Shown here: in pieces, positions 13,314 through 25,560 of the stretch | Position numbering within the stretch: position 1 is the first letter of the stretch | How the letters are laid out: each line of letters opens with the position of its first letter | Source: Temnothorax longispinosus | Taxonomy: Eukaryota; Arthropoda; Insecta; Hymenoptera; Formicidae | Length of the DNA: 64,000 nucleotides | Reading direction: 5' to 3' | Assembly: GCF_030848805.1 (NCBI RefSeq) | Contig: NC_092358.1 | Coordinates: 19,749,297 to 19,813,296 of the forward strand | Position numbers and translations under genes: made by a program | The notes under the pieces: generated by a model | What the model saw: the letters and a program-made list of their open reading frames with translations, nothing else | Told to the model about the DNA's origin: nothing | The model's database searches: none

Positions 13314-14550
13314 AGACCGTACGTTTCCTCTCGCTAAAGGATACCTTTGTCTCTATCCTGCAAAAATGTTGGGGCGACAATTTCGTGGAAGGATTTGCGC
13401 GCGCCGTTGTTTGTCCTCGAGGAGTATCGGGTATCCTAGGACGGATCGCTAGGTCTGCTAAATTTTTCGTCTCCCTCTGCGAGATTCGCGCAAATATGTG
13501 ATCGCCCCGTAGATATTTATATTATTTTTGTGTTTTGGCATAATGTTTAAATTGCACGTGTGACTTGTGTGATTCGAGGTGTATAGTGTAAAGAAATTAT
13601 GTGCAATATATTTAGAAGGTAACTTTAATTGAAGAGGCAAGGCTAATTGCGAATGGCCAATTTGACTAATTGTTATGTTGAACCGTCCGATACATGAAGG
13701 TGCATTTTTTTTTAAGATATAATTGACACGAAATTTGTGAGCATATACAAGCAGAAATAAAAAAATAATTAAATAAAAACCAATAAAAATGGAAGTTGAA
13801 ATATTCTTTAATTACATCTGGAACACGAATAGGACATATGAAAGAAGAGGAAAAAAAGATTTTCCTTTCCGAACGGTAATAGCTTCTTAATCTTTTGGAA
13901 AACGGAAACACAAACGAAAAGATCTTCAAAATTGTAGCAATTCTCGTCCGACGCACTTGGTTTTCTCCTAAAAGGGAGAGCTACGCGTGAGCAAAGAAAT
14001 TTAAAACGAAATTTGCGAGCGAGTGCAAACGGGGTACAAATTAAAAAAGAATCAGACGTAGAAGAAGGCGAAGAGAAGAGAAATTTCCTAATTACCGAGA
14101 AAACATGCACGCACGCGGGAATAGCGGAGAAAACGCTCGGAGTGATCCCGCCGGGGGTGGCCGGTCCTGCGATATTCATGTTTTCAGGTTATTTATGACC
14201 CGCAGAACGAGCTGCCGCACGCGCTCTGCGAAACGCAACTCGTGCGCCTAACACGTTACATTATAAAGGGTGAAAGGTCGGGCGGACAATTGCGTAAAGA
14301 AAAAAAATAGAAGCCACCCCTTGCGAAGAATGATCGCTCGACCGCGTGGATATATGTCGCCTAAGATAATGTTGTATAAACAGACGAACTAGGTCATTCG
14401 TATTATCCCTCCAAGTACTAGAAATTTAAAAATTCAATTATGTAATGGGAAGGAGGAAATTGCTTTTTTTATCGATATTAAAATTCTTTTACGTCACACA
14501 CAGAGCGCTCTTTTCGACTGACAGCGCATAATCCCTTTCCTTTGTCGTGC

Positions 14551-15040
14551 GCAGTCCAGCTTGTGCGACATCTTCTTTCCTGTACCGCGCACAGAGAGAA
14601 TATCGCGGCGATCTCGCCAATTTTTAACCGTAATTTCATTCATTTATTTCGAAAAAAACCGTATTTTCGGCATTGTACGCTGCGTTGAAATATACGGGGG
14701 TGATTTTCGCGCGGTGATAAAGCGATGCTCGCCAGATAGGACACCCAGGTACGAGAGGTGTGGCATCAGCGGCACGCGTTACGCGCATAATTCATGCGGT
14801 CCGGCGAGACGTATACACGTATACGAATGTACGTTTTATCGTCGCGATTCCGATAAGGAAGATGCGGGCCTGACGCGCGTATGCACGATACGCGCGCCGC
14901 GCGCTCCGCTCGCGCGCTCGCGTCCGGGAATCGATATTTAATGAAGCTACCCCGACTCGCGCCCGACTCGTGCCGGCGGATAATAAAACTCGTGCCCGCG
15001 GGAGAAGCTTATCGCCCGACGGAACGCGAATTGACGAGTT
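14551..15040. other. CpG-rich block
   Basis: GC- and CpG-rich DNA, densest at 14690-15030, with CGCGCG-type runs near 14880-14930. The plus-strand frame at 14561-14941 (126 codons) is open, but its translation is arginine- and cysteine-rich and unlike any family I know. It is a candidate regulatory island on composition alone. Confidence 0.35.
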
Positions 15041-16110
15041 TATCCTGAAAGCACTGCTGCTCCCTCGCGAAGCTCATTTATTACGAAAGTAGACGATACT
15101 TCCTTCAATCGAATTGGTCGATTTGATGATCAATGGATTCTCGATAACAGTAGTCTGCACTGCGCTCGCGACATTTATTTTGAAAGGATTTATTATTTAT
15201 AGCTCTTAAAAAAGTATACTTATTTAAAAGTTTGAAAAAAATAAATAAATTTAATAGAAAAGAATTTTCGTGTATTCAGAATTTGAAATATTATGTATTT
15301 CAAAATGTGTGTATATATGATATATATATATAAACTTTTTATTATATAATTTCGAGTAAGACGAAGATTTACACAAGCATAATGCAATGTACAAGTATGA
15401 ATAAAAATTGTAGTGTTAAAAGAAAGAAAAATTATGGAAGTTATAAACGAGAAAGATGGATTATATTAGAATCTCCAGTTAATTGAATTCCCCGCGTTCT
15501 AGATACATCAGCAGAAAAAATGACTAAATGTAAATCAACGCAAGGTAGATGCACGGAGCAGCACTTTCGCGGTGTCGAAATATTGTGATTGATTAACTGC
15601 TCGGAGATTCACTCGCCGCGCATCGCAGACGTGGTGCAGTTTATCAATTATTTTCTGCAGCCGATAAATCGGAACTTTCGATAATGGGTCTTGACAGGAA
15701 AGGAATGGCAGGTTTCGATGAGCATTTTTTTTTGTAATCGGCCATTTAATGCTCCTCCCTATCGATCAATCTCGATAGAGCGCATCGATGATTCTCTATT
15801 AAACTTCGTTATACATTTCGGCGGTCAATCAACATGTGTCACAATTGAGATGTACGACCTGCATTTGGCACAAACATGCTTACAGCTGTCTTGTCCCACG
15901 ATTACTCGAAAATTAATTAGCCTCTGAGATATAAGAGTTATTTTATATTTTTTACATTTGTTACGAATTTATATTATTAATATTAAATCGCATATTGTAA
16001 TCTCTCCAACTTCTTTGCAGCACAAAATTAGATCCTGCATCAGCATATAATACTCCAAATTAGTTACGAGTGACGGTTAAATCTATGACATAAAAGTTCA
16101 CCGTATATTA
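15041..16110. other. noncoding, AT-rich
   Basis: AT-rich at 15180-15440 with short TA runs, and mixed composition after that. The only longer frame (15691-15927, 78 codons) has no recognisable domain. Nothing else is supported. Confidence 0.5.
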
Positions 16111-16590
16111 GTCGCGTCGATCATTATTGGCGCCATTTGTAAGCGGCGCATGTAAACAATGGGTGGCAGCGTTATTAATTTATTTACGGGCTCGAGCGTG
16201 CCCCGGGAATCAATTAATATCGCCATGCATTTTCCGTCTCCGCGGAAGGCTCAAACAAAATCATGGGCGGCGATCGGGCGAACATGCGAATCACACGGCC
16301 ATGGGAAATGTATGCAAACAGATGGGTTAAATATTCTGCCCCCGAAATGATCATTGCATCCGTTTCAGATATTGAGCGAGAAAATATGCGACCCGATTCA
16401 ACCGTGCGCAATTGTACAGTCGTAAATTTGCCGGATATGAGTCTGAAGGTGCGAAAATGTAACGATTTAATGAGAGAATTCGACGATTCCAATTATTCAA
16501 AAAATTTCGAACGGATGAGAAAGCGAAAATCTATTACTTTTATAAAAATTTCCATGAATACTTTTAAAATTACAAACGATCGAAAATAAA
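16111..16590 (+). other. possible conserved noncoding element or short coding segment
   Basis: A compact segment of balanced composition in AT-rich surroundings, holding homeodomain-type cores (ATTAATTTATTTA near 16173; ATCAATTAAT near 16209) and an ATGTATGCAAAC string near 16307 that resembles a POU/octamer site. The plus frame at 16263-16589 (108 codons) is open and not strongly biased in composition, but it has no domain I can name, and overlapping frames are open too. I read it as a possible enhancer; a coding reading is less likely. Both are inference. Confidence 0.2.
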
Positions 16591-19500
16591 CCGTTATTCA
16601 CGAAGTGATCTTTAATCGAGTGAGTATTAATCGATTACATTCTTCATTTAATTTTAGATCAATATTTCCAAGCGAGAACTGACTTCGCACATATCTTTGG
16701 TCGAAGAATCTGAACACGACGGGATTTTTGGGATCACATCGCATATGACATCACGGGCATAAAATGAGCTTCTTATTGTTAGTATAACTTGGTATAACAA
16801 AAAGAGATGAATATTTCTATAATTAAGAGAAATTATGGTATAGAAAGTAACGCTTTCGCGACCGCCGGAGTGCATTGCGCGGTGCATTAAACATGCCGGG
16901 TGCCTTGCACTTTCGTCATGCGCGAGAGCGAAGCGATGTGGACGATGCGTCGACTTAAACGGCGTATAAACGCAGAGGAGAAAGCCCGGAGGGTTATGAG
17001 AGGCAGTTCCGGTTGCTAGATAATTTTGCCGACACGGTGAAAATATCCGAAACAAATACAGTTCGAGACGCCTAGACGGGCAGGTTTCCAGCATTTTTCG
17101 ATTTTTCTTCTTGTCTGTTACTTGGTAGTTTCTTTTCTCTTCGTTTACTCATCTCATGTGTATATTACTCTTTTCTCTTATTTATGTTTTCATTTCGTCG
17201 TCCGTATTTATATGTCTGCATTATACTTTTCCATGTTAGTATTCTTATTTATACATATATGTATACATATAAATTATATAATATTATTTCCGTGATTATT
17301 AGAAATGATTTATACATATATTGAAAATCTCTTTCTATTTCATATTTCTAATTTTTATGTATATGGTATATACAATCATAAATTCATTTTTTGTATGTAT
17401 TCATGTCTATTCTTCAATTACCTTCCTTCTTATAACTTTTAAGATTTAATATTTTATAAAAATATTTTTTAAAAATCAATATTTTATATGCATCATGTAT
17501 CGTTTACAAAATAAAGAATTACGTTGCAAAATTTTAATCTTCTTTCTTCTACGCTTGTAATTTAGTCAAACATCTAAATCCATTTAATATAACATTGAGC
17601 TAAAACAATGTAATATGTGTAATTTTCTTTTCGAGCACACTTTTTTTAATATATAGCATTGTAATTTTGCGATGCGCATGGTGTGTTGCGCGATCTCACC
17701 AACAATAAAGATTACATAGTTCCCTTAATTAACCATGAGTGCACGAGTACATGAATGTAACACTACCCCGAGATAAGGTAATTTTTTTTGCGCGCGTCTT
17801 TATGCAACGCACGAAAGCGATCTTTTTTTTCATCCGGGTCGCGCATCCCCACAATAATCTTAAATCCCGCGTGCGCTCGGCCACACTAAATAAATTCTGC
17901 CTAATTACCTTGTCCTCTCGAGCTTTATTCGCTCCACGTGAACGCAAGGTTTACGATAATGTTTAAGGATGAACCAGTCTCTACTTAGGATCATAAAAGA
18001 GCAAGGGTTATATCTTTAAAGAAGATGGAAGGCTAAATGTTATAAAATAACAATTTTCTGTTATTATATTTTACAACAATTTTTTAGATATACGTCATTG
18101 AATCTCTAGATATTTATTAACATTGTCGGAAAAAATAAAAAATTTATAAAATCTTATTTAATTTAAATATATATAAGTTTAATTGCAACAAATTTCATTA
18201 TAAGTGGGTTATACTATAAGTATATTGATATTTGATTATAAGAGAGTTGCAATTTATAAACAATATGGCTTTCCTTGAAACTTTTCATAAAAAGAATTGG
18301 ATCCAAGGTCGTCCAACTTACTGTAGTCAAAATATTTTTGGTAATTCATAATATTAATGGCGATTTTCTTCATGTAACAAAGAGATATGAATGGACCTTA
18401 TGTCGTGCACGTGTTGATTAAAAATTCGCCAAATAATCACCACGTTCGTAATGCAACCTGTTCGTATAAAGCCCATATAATGTTACAAACGGTAGATGCA
18501 GGCTTTCACGTGTACTGATTTAATTATAATTTTGCAACGCGCTTCTTGAGAACGTATGAAAAGCACTCAAACAGAGATGAAGCGGGCGGTTCGACAAAGC
18601 CGGTAATAAAAGTGCCCTCACACGAGCATGGATGTCTTACCCTGAAATTACGAAGGGACGGAACGCGTTGTGCAGGGTTAAATTCTCACTCTGCTCGTGC
18701 CGCACAATTTTACCATTCCAAATTTACTTCCATTTCTTACATCTTCTCATATGTCTATCGTAAAGTTCATAATTTTTTATTATTATTTTTTTAATTATTT
18801 AATCGAGTCAACTTGATATTATAAAATAACTTTTATAAAGTAACATTTCATCGTGACTAATAGAAATTCAAAAACAATATAATTTTAAAAATTTAACAAT
18901 TTCTTCTTTCTTATTTACACAAAATAATAACTAAAAAATGTGCAAATAATATCAAGATAAATGTTACATATATATCACAAATTAGCAAACAAATATAAAC
19001 ATACATTTTTATTGTATTAAATGTAAATTTTTAACCTTACGAAAGTTACAGAATTAATTTTTGTAACTTTATTTTGGAGAATAACATTAAATTGTGTAGA
19101 ATAAAATCGCGTTTGTGGGGCACCAAATTCACCTGTCTATTAAACGGATATTCCAGGTAGCCGGCGTCTCAAGAGGGAACATTCGTATTAGGCACTGAAA
19201 CAAATTGCGCTGCCGACAATCTCCACGGACGATCTATCCTTGGGTCCGAGCGGGATAGACAAGAATCATGTTTTCTCGAGAACACGAAGGGTCCTCTTCG
19301 GAAGCGAAAAAGACAGAGAATAGGCTTAGCTCAATATCGTTTTTCGTTCGATCGAAGAAACTGAGTTGGTTTTAATGACACATTATTAATTGCTATCGGA
19401 AAATTCAGTTCGATTGATCATCTCAGATGTTGTAAATCATTACGATTAATTATTTCAAGTTCCGTGAAGCTGTCTATGTAACTGAAATGCCGCAAGATAG

Positions 19501-20700
19501 TACAAAGATTTCGTATCAAACTTAGGATAACGTAATTGATAAATTGAAGAATTATTTATAAAAATAATACCTATAGATAAGTCCTTCCGTTTAGAAATAA
19601 TACAAATAAGAAATTATGTGGCAAAAGAAAGAGACAGAGTAAAAATAATAAATAATAATAATAGTAATAGCAAGTAAATAGTTTTTCATCAAATGTTTTC
19701 CCCTAGTTCTTCTTTTATAATACTCGCTTTTATCGTAAAATGCTAATATGCGTACTATGCCATTCCTCCTGTAAGATAATGCCAAAAATACGAGAAAAGC
19801 AACGTTTAAGCTACAGTAATCTTTCTACACAATAATTGATAATTTATATTGCGAAGAAAACCAATAGATCGGAACAACCGCGATAAGAACACGTGTCAAA
19901 TTCATATATCGGATACTTAAATAAAACTGTGCCGCTCGTCGCAATGATATTTTTATTCGTTATCCACGAATCATCTTATGCACACATAAGTAGAATAAAG
20001 AATACAGAAGTCAAGGATCTTCTTTGCTCTTCGCGTTTATAGTTTGCTCGTTCGTGATGTCTCGAGCTCCTAAATTCGTTATTGCATTGTTCGTTCACAC
20101 GAAATGGCCATACGCTAAATAGCCATCGCGCCCGATCGTTTTATCGTGATCAAATCGAGACGATCGGCCACAATGCGAACGCAATATGTTCTCGTGCGAA
20201 CGAGTCTTCTGCTTGTCACGCATGCATTGATATAAATTGTTTTAAACAATGCCGAAAAATATAATTTTCATGGATAATAACAAAAATTTGCGGAATTCTT
20301 ATTATTTAAATAAATTTTTAGTAGCCAGTAAAATACTATATATAATTATTTTTATTCTGTTATTAAAGCATCATTAACAGCAGTATATGGGATATATTAT
20401 TATAATATATATCAAATACAGATATATTTAGAGCGAAATTCGATAAGTAATTTAATTAAATATGATAATTAATTTTAATTTTGGGATAATGTTACGAGTA
20501 AAATTGCTGTCGAAATAAACGCATAATAAAGTACAAATTTTGCTTGCCAGAATTGTGAGATAAATGTCATCAATTTTCATTATTCAACGAAATATTCTTA
20601 AGTAATGCAATTTCCGATAAGAAACAAAATTTCCTTTCAACCTGTTATAAAGTAAACATCTGCAACTTCAGAAAGTTTCTTAAAAGCATTAGATTACAAA
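16591..20700. other. long AT-rich noncoding stretch
   Basis: Strongly AT-rich, especially 17100-17680, 18000-18350, 18740-19110 and 20260-20680. A mixed patch at 16650-17100 holds a 146-codon minus-strand frame with a random-looking translation. An (ATA)n run lies at 19641-19668. No gene, RNA gene or transposon is recognised. Confidence 0.5.
19641..19668. repeat. (ATA)n simple repeat
   Basis: An imperfect run of AAT/ATA triplets followed by AGTAATAGCAAG. It is probably slippage-derived. Confidence 0.7.
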
Positions 20701-20964
20701 CCGTGCGCGCGCGCTCTTAGGAGATACCCTCCGAAGGTATCCGCTTAAAAATAAATGCGCCGTACGATCGGAGTCGAACGACATTGGCACTGATAAATCG
20801 CCGCTAATTATGAAATCCTCGTCTGCCCTCATCGACGCCTCCGGACTGTAACGTCCGGGGAGGGTTCGACGATGCGGCTCGCCATCGTGAAACGGGGGCG
20901 CTATTAGTTTCGATCGGATCGTGCCGGACTCCCTCGCTTTTTATCGAAAATATCTGCTGCGTCT

Positions 20965-21065
20965 CGCGCGCGCGCGCGGGGGGAGGAAGACGTCGCAGCG
21001 ACCGCGAGCGCAACAAGGCGGTCCAGCCGCTGCGACTGCACTGCAATTAAATGCGCGCGCGCGCG
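20965..21065. repeat. two (CG)n runs
   Basis: Pure CG alternation at 20965-20979 and 21053-21065, separated by GC-rich unique sequence. Such runs can adopt left-handed DNA and are prone to length change. Confidence 0.7.
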
Positions 21066-21786
21066 TAACCGAACGCATCGCGCGGCAGATTTATGCGTCA
21101 CTGCCGGCTACGCGAGTCCCTCCCTTCCTCCCTATCGCCGTTTCTTTCGCGTCCGCGTCCTAGGCCTTTCCGGCCCGCCGCCGCGACGATACAGGATATG
21201 TTGTCCGCCCTCCCGTCCCCCGCGTCCCGCAGGAGAGGGGAAGCGGACAGCCGAAGTGATCGTCGCGTATCTCAATCCCGGAGGAGGTGGACGGTGGACG
21301 CGCCCTGTGCGCTTTGATTAAGTGTTACGCACGTTTAACCGAATGCCCGGAAGCAACGCGGTTCCTGCCTGCCGCCCGCCCGCCCCACCCTTCGATCGTC
21401 CGAAGACACTTTTCATTCCACGTCGCGTCTCGCAATAATGCAATAAATCTTATAGAAGGTTTAAAGCTGATTTTTCTGTGAAATCATAAGAATCTCCGTT
21501 TACAATTCTGGGCGCGGTGTTTCCACAGCTGGTTAGGTTAGGTTAAAAATATAGCTCCGAGCTGCCGACTTTTTGATTACACCCCGCTGCGCCCTCAATA
21601 TCGGACGGCGGGCACTTGGCATGTAATTTCCAACCGCGGAGAAACAGAAAACTTGTCACAGTCTCACCTGGGATATGACTAAAAATGTCGAACGAGTGTT
21701 GAAAGACGATGTCGCCGGGAGTGCGAAGTCACAGCCTTTTTGTCGCGAAAACCGTCCGACCTCATATCACTCGGCCGGATAAGAAA

Positions 21787-21818
21787 TCGCCGCCGCCGCC
21801 GCGCGCCGCCGCCGCCGT
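21787..21818. repeat. (CCG)n-type triplet run
   Basis: A run of GCC triplets interrupted by a GCGC step. In translation it gives poly-arginine or poly-proline, which explains the open frames across it. Confidence 0.75.
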
Positions 21819-22738
21819 GCTCCACGAACTTCTCCAATAATACTTTCGGCCGCGGCGCCGCTCTCGCTCCGAAAAAGCTCTCTTTGAGTTCCGACACGTC
21901 GATGCAGTTATCGCAGGTGGACACACGCGCCTCGGGGAAACGAATCGCTGACTCGCTTCACCGCGAGAATCGGTCCCGTGCTTCCCGGGACCGTTGTCGG
22001 GCGAGATGAGAAAATAAACGCCGCGAACCGCGAATATCCCGAGTCCCGAGCGATCGCGACACCGTCTATCGTCGTTTAGAGAGAAATAAAAAGTTTACTC
22101 GTTTACCGAACCGCCCGCCCGCCCATGCACTTGCCGCGCGCCGACTGCATCTGCATAACTGAAATAAAAACGAACCAATGCTTCTGTCCCGCTTTTTCCG
22201 TTCGCGATCCCATTTACAGTGTTGCCGAGCGCATCGCGGCGCATAAAATTAAAGCAAACAAATAAACATTTGAAGAACTACTCTTGAATTTATTAAACTA
22301 TAATTTTTTAAATGGAAAAATGTGATAAAAGTTGGCGGTTGACATATAATCCTAAAGCATTATTTCATATTATTGGTTAACATTCGCGAAATAATAATCA
22401 ATATTTTCTTTTAGCGTTGTGGAGAATAATTCGATTGCGAGTACTTTCAACGTTTATTGTTTGATGTTACCGTTTAGTCTCGCCGAGGAGCATTTTTCGC
22501 GCTTCGATAAATCATGAATATGCGGAATTCATTCCGTAACGATTCTTTCCGCAGGAAGGAACTCTGCCGTTGCTCGGGAAATTTTTACAAATGCAATTCT
22601 CAACGGGCCCGACAATGATAATGCACCGGCGGCGCGGCGTGGCGCGTGGCTGCACCGAGTATAGCGCGGACGACGGACGCGCGCGATCCCGTGAGCGCAC
22701 GTGGAAGCGGATCCATAAATACATGACGCTTTTAAATC

Positions 22739-22804
22739 CCTTTTAAATTCCATTTAAACGCAGCGGATGTATATATGCCGCATTTAAAATTCCATTTTAA
22801 AAGG
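22739..22804. repeat. imperfect inverted repeat rich in TTTAAA
   Basis: The left arm (22739-22766) reads CCTTTTAAATTCCATTTAAA and ends AGCGG. The right arm (22778-22804) starts CCGCATTTAAA and ends CATTTTAAAAGG. The arms pair with gaps around a TATATA-containing centre. It is a weak structure and may reflect repeated TTTAAA words rather than a real hairpin. Confidence 0.35.
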
Positions 22805-22878
22805 ACCGGTTATATTGTCTTTGACACATGGCTTAAAAATGATGAGTCCTTACGTGTCGCTTTCAAGGCGTCGGTTAT

Positions 22879-22914
22879 CGCGCGCGTGTATGCGTGCGTG
22901 TGTGTGCGCGCGCG
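22879..22914. repeat. alternating CG/TG tract
   Basis: CGCGCGTG-type alternation running into TGTGTGTGCGCGCGCG. It is a simple repeat with left-handed DNA potential. Confidence 0.65.
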
Positions 22915-24258
22915 GAACACTTCATCATGTAATAAATTAAATGTATCTGTTTTTTATGCGCGCGCATTTGCATTTGCAATAACGTTTCGATAATTTTTAC
23001 TACTGAATTTTTACCAAATGGTTAGTCATTTTGGTGAGAAATGTACAAGTGTGCGCGCGTGTGAAAATACTAGAAAACTTTTTAAAACTTGATATATCTC
23101 ATTACTTTTTTCTCTCTACATTTATAATCCTCACTATGTTTGCTGAACGTTACACGGTACGTATAAAAGTCCTCTGTATTGTTGGAATTTGTAAGAAAAA
23201 TACGATGCCAAATCTCGAACTTAATGCTAAACAACAAAATCCTCAAGCTTTGGTGAGGAATTGTATTCTCGCAGGACTTTCGCGCGAAATGTAACGCGCA
23301 ATGAAATGCACTTCACGCGAGAGAGGCCTCGTGGATTGCAACTACTGCTATAAATGCCACGTACTAAGGGCTCGCACAAAGCGTCTAAGGGCGAGGAATT
23401 CGCGAGCTCAATCGTTCTACGCAAACGACTTTAACCCACTCAGAGATAATTCTCTTCCGGCGTTGCCGGTTCCTCCGCTAATGAAGCGCGCTTCTTTCAA
23501 TGATTTAAAGTCAATTTACTGAGAGCGTTATCACGCTCCGGCAGTTACCATTTAGCGCTATTTAAGCGTGAATTTCAAGAAATTTATAGCGTTACAAGAA
23601 TGTTACATTATTTAATAAACGTAATGGAGGCAAGGTTGCTTTCTCATGGAATTACACTTGCGCGAAAAAAAAACTTTAACTAGGAGACGTACGACATTAA
23701 AATTGAAAGTCATTACTCTGATTATATATAATTATTTAATATTATAATACGCGTCTATAAGCGGATATTTTAAGATACAAAAATTATTTGGCTCAACTTC
23801 CTTTTATCTGGTTTCTTTTTGGTGCGATTACTCCGGATAAAATATTTCAAATCAAATCCGTCTCCGCTTTCGATACTCCCTATCTAATCTCCGATCCATT
23901 TTTTTCAACGTATTTCGCTTTTCAGATGGGCCCCGCTACATGAAACGAGCACTTTTTCTTAGGTGGTCCAATTTAGACGCATACATCCATGACCCCCTAT
24001 ACGTTAGGTGCACTGGGCGGGGCGCACTAAATCTCGCTAGAGTGAGACGCAATGTGCTTTCGAGGGATCGATATTATCGGCGATCCGGGGATGGGAACGA
24101 GGAGGGTTGGGAAGGGACATGAATTACCGGGATGTCGTTCGCGACTCGGACTGCACTCACGTGCGGCGCGCGAAAACGAGTCAGCCGAGCGCGATGCATA
24201 CGATTTCGACTGGTCCATTACTTCTGCGGCGATGCGCTTCTCCTCCAGAAGACGCAGT

Positions 24259-24290
24259 TCTCTCTCTTTCTCTCTTTCTCTCTCTCTTCC
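24259..24290. repeat. (CT)n pyrimidine tract
   Basis: A CT-rich tract interrupted by TTT steps. It resembles GAGA-type sequence on the minus strand; such tracts occur at insect regulatory DNA, but here only the sequence itself is seen. Confidence 0.7.
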
Positions 24291-24616
24291 CCTCCTCGTG
24301 CACCAGATCCCTTCCGAAACGACGCGCGTTTCTTTCTGCGCGCGGCCTATCGGGCGGCAGCTTCGTATCCGCCGGTGATAAACATCAGCTACGTGCCAAA
24401 TGTGCACGCTCGCGGCTTCTTGAGATAACGCGCAAGTTGCATCCCTCCCACCTCCGCGCTTGAACATTCATATGTGATGTCGATCGTTCTGATCGATTTC
24501 TACGCCCACGACTTCTCGTCGCCGATCAAACAGATCTAATGGAGAATGAAGTTCTCCGTTTAGATCGCATTAGGGAAAATGTAGCGAACCATTAACCCGT
24601 TAAAGTTTTCGTTATC

Positions 24617-24640
24617 TCGAAGTGTCATAGGACACTTCGA
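24617..24640. repeat. 10 bp-stem perfect hairpin
   Basis: TCGAAGTGTC (24617-24626) and GACACTTCGA (24631-24640) are exact inverted copies with a 4-base ATAG loop. No longer element is visible around it. Confidence 0.6.
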
Positions 24641-24828
24641 TTTAATCTGTTTTACTATATAGACGGCTGCCTTTAATAATTTTGTGAGTTAAAAACCGGT
24701 AAACTCATTGCACGATAATTACATTTTTTTTAAATAATTCATAATAATTTTTCTTATTATAAAAAATGCAAATGCGATGTATTTCTAACAAATTTTAATG
24801 TTATTCTCTTTTAATATTAATGATGAAT

Positions 24829-24931
24829 CTCTCTAAATCTGAATTAGTGAAATTCATTGTGAATAGTCACTGATGCACCAGTCTAAAGTATATGCCACTC
24901 CAGTGACTTTTACTAATTCAGATTTAGAGAG
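24829..24931. mobile_element. small terminal-inverted-repeat element (MITE-like)
   Basis: CTCTCTAAATCTGAATTAGT at 24829-24848 is repeated exactly in inverse orientation at 24912-24931. A second inverted pair, GTCACTG and CAGTGAC, lies inside at about 24866-24872 and 24901-24907, so the whole 103 bp can fold as an interrupted hairpin. No target-site duplication is obvious and there is no coding capacity. It could be a deletion derivative of a DNA transposon or an unrelated hairpin. Perfect 20 bp ends are unlikely by chance in this much sequence. Confidence 0.55.
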
Positions 24932-25408
24932 TTAACAATAAAAAATAAAATTTGACGTTTCTATGAATAAGTTCCGTATTTAAAATTGATAATATATAAA
25001 GTATCGAAAGAAATAAAATAATTTTGGTATATAACGACATTCTATTAAAGAAATGGTCATCAAAATTAATACGTTGTTGAAATCTCTCAGGAGATTTGAG
25101 CCTACAATTCCGCATCGGCGATACGCGAGGCGCTGCACAAAAATGCAGTTCAAGGAGAATACCGATTCGAATAAAAGAAGCGTTTACAGCGACCCACTTC
25201 TTGCTCGTATCTCCATTTCTCGTGCGCAACCATCCTCTCACCCTATCCCGCGTCCTTCACCCCTTCACGTCCCAGCAAATCCCGTATCCTATCTTATCCC
25301 GACTTTCTCTCGAAAGAAATAACTGCAGTCGTACAATGCATCTCCTCGAGGCGCTACATGTTTGCCAACAACACGACGCAAATAGAAATAAAACGCAGCT
25401 AAACGAAG

Positions 25409-25456
25409 GCGCGCGCGCGCGAAAGAGAGAGAAAGAGAGGGAGGAGGGAGGGAAAG
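25409..25456. repeat. compound (GC)n-purine tract
   Basis: A GCGC run (25409-25421) continues into GAAAGAGAGAGAAAGAGAGG and a GGA-rich end at about 25456. It is a compound microsatellite. Confidence 0.7.
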
Positions 25457-25560
25457 ACTTTTCCGTGTCTTCGACAAACATTTGCGCGTTTACTGATACT
25501 AGGAGTTTTTCTCAGAAGCTTTCGAATCGCAAGACAGTGAGGTTTCTTTGATTGATGCGC

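Larger units (their letters stand above)
8181..14550. other. long noncoding stretch, mixed to AT-rich
   Basis: No recognisable gene. Moderately GC patches (8490-8700, 10800-11050, 11560-11960, 13050-13460) alternate with very AT-rich DNA (10080-10700, 12040-13000). Open frames reach only about 123 codons (13808-14179, minus) and their translations look random. A 7 bp-stem hairpin TGCACAC/GTGTGCA lies at 10187-10205. Alternating CG/CA tracts lie at 13213-13238 and 13281-13313. Confidence 0.5.
20700..22270. promoter_or_regulatory. strongest CpG island of the window; possible promoter or enhancer
   Basis: About 1.5 kb of GC-rich, very CpG-dense DNA with CG runs at 20965-20979 and 21053-21065, a GCC/CGC triplet run at 21787-21818, and many GCGATCG-like words. 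Several frames are open on both strands (for example 21740-22009 and 21679-21924), as expected in GC-rich DNA; their translations are low-complexity arginine, proline and serine strings. No TATA-initiator arrangement or splice-bounded exon can be defended. In hymenopteran genomes such islands often mark promoters, first exons or regulatory DNA. This is inference from composition. Confidence 0.3.
22271..23999. other. noncoding, mixed composition
   Basis: AT-rich at 22270-22460, then a GC-richer patch at 22540-22710. A TTTAAA-rich inverted repeat lies at 22739-22804 and an alternating CG/TG tract at 22879-22914. Frames up to 87 codons show no known domain. Confidence 0.45.
24000..25560. other. 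mixed GC patches with simple repeats
   Basis: GC-richer patches at 24000-24480 and 25090-25480 surround an AT-rich middle. Several frames of 90-150 codons overlap on both strands (for example 24027-24467 minus and 25096-25551 plus), but none has a recognisable domain and their overlap argues for chance. A CT tract, two hairpins and a compound CG/purine tract are listed separately. Confidence 0.45.

Noticed and set aside
18618..18700. CACGAGCA...TGCTCGTG plus TACCCTG...CAGGGTTA as a hairpin element
   Set aside because: Two short inverted words with unequal spacing between them on the two sides; they do not form a continuous stem.
21531..21544. GGTTAGGTTAGGTT as an interstitial telomere repeat
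   Set aside because: Only two full TTAGG units are present, well within chance, with no degenerate array around them.
24027..24467. 146-codon minus frame as a gene
   Set aside because: It overlaps three plus-strand open frames in a GC-rich, CT-tract-containing patch. Its translation includes glutamate-arginine repeats produced by the CT tract.
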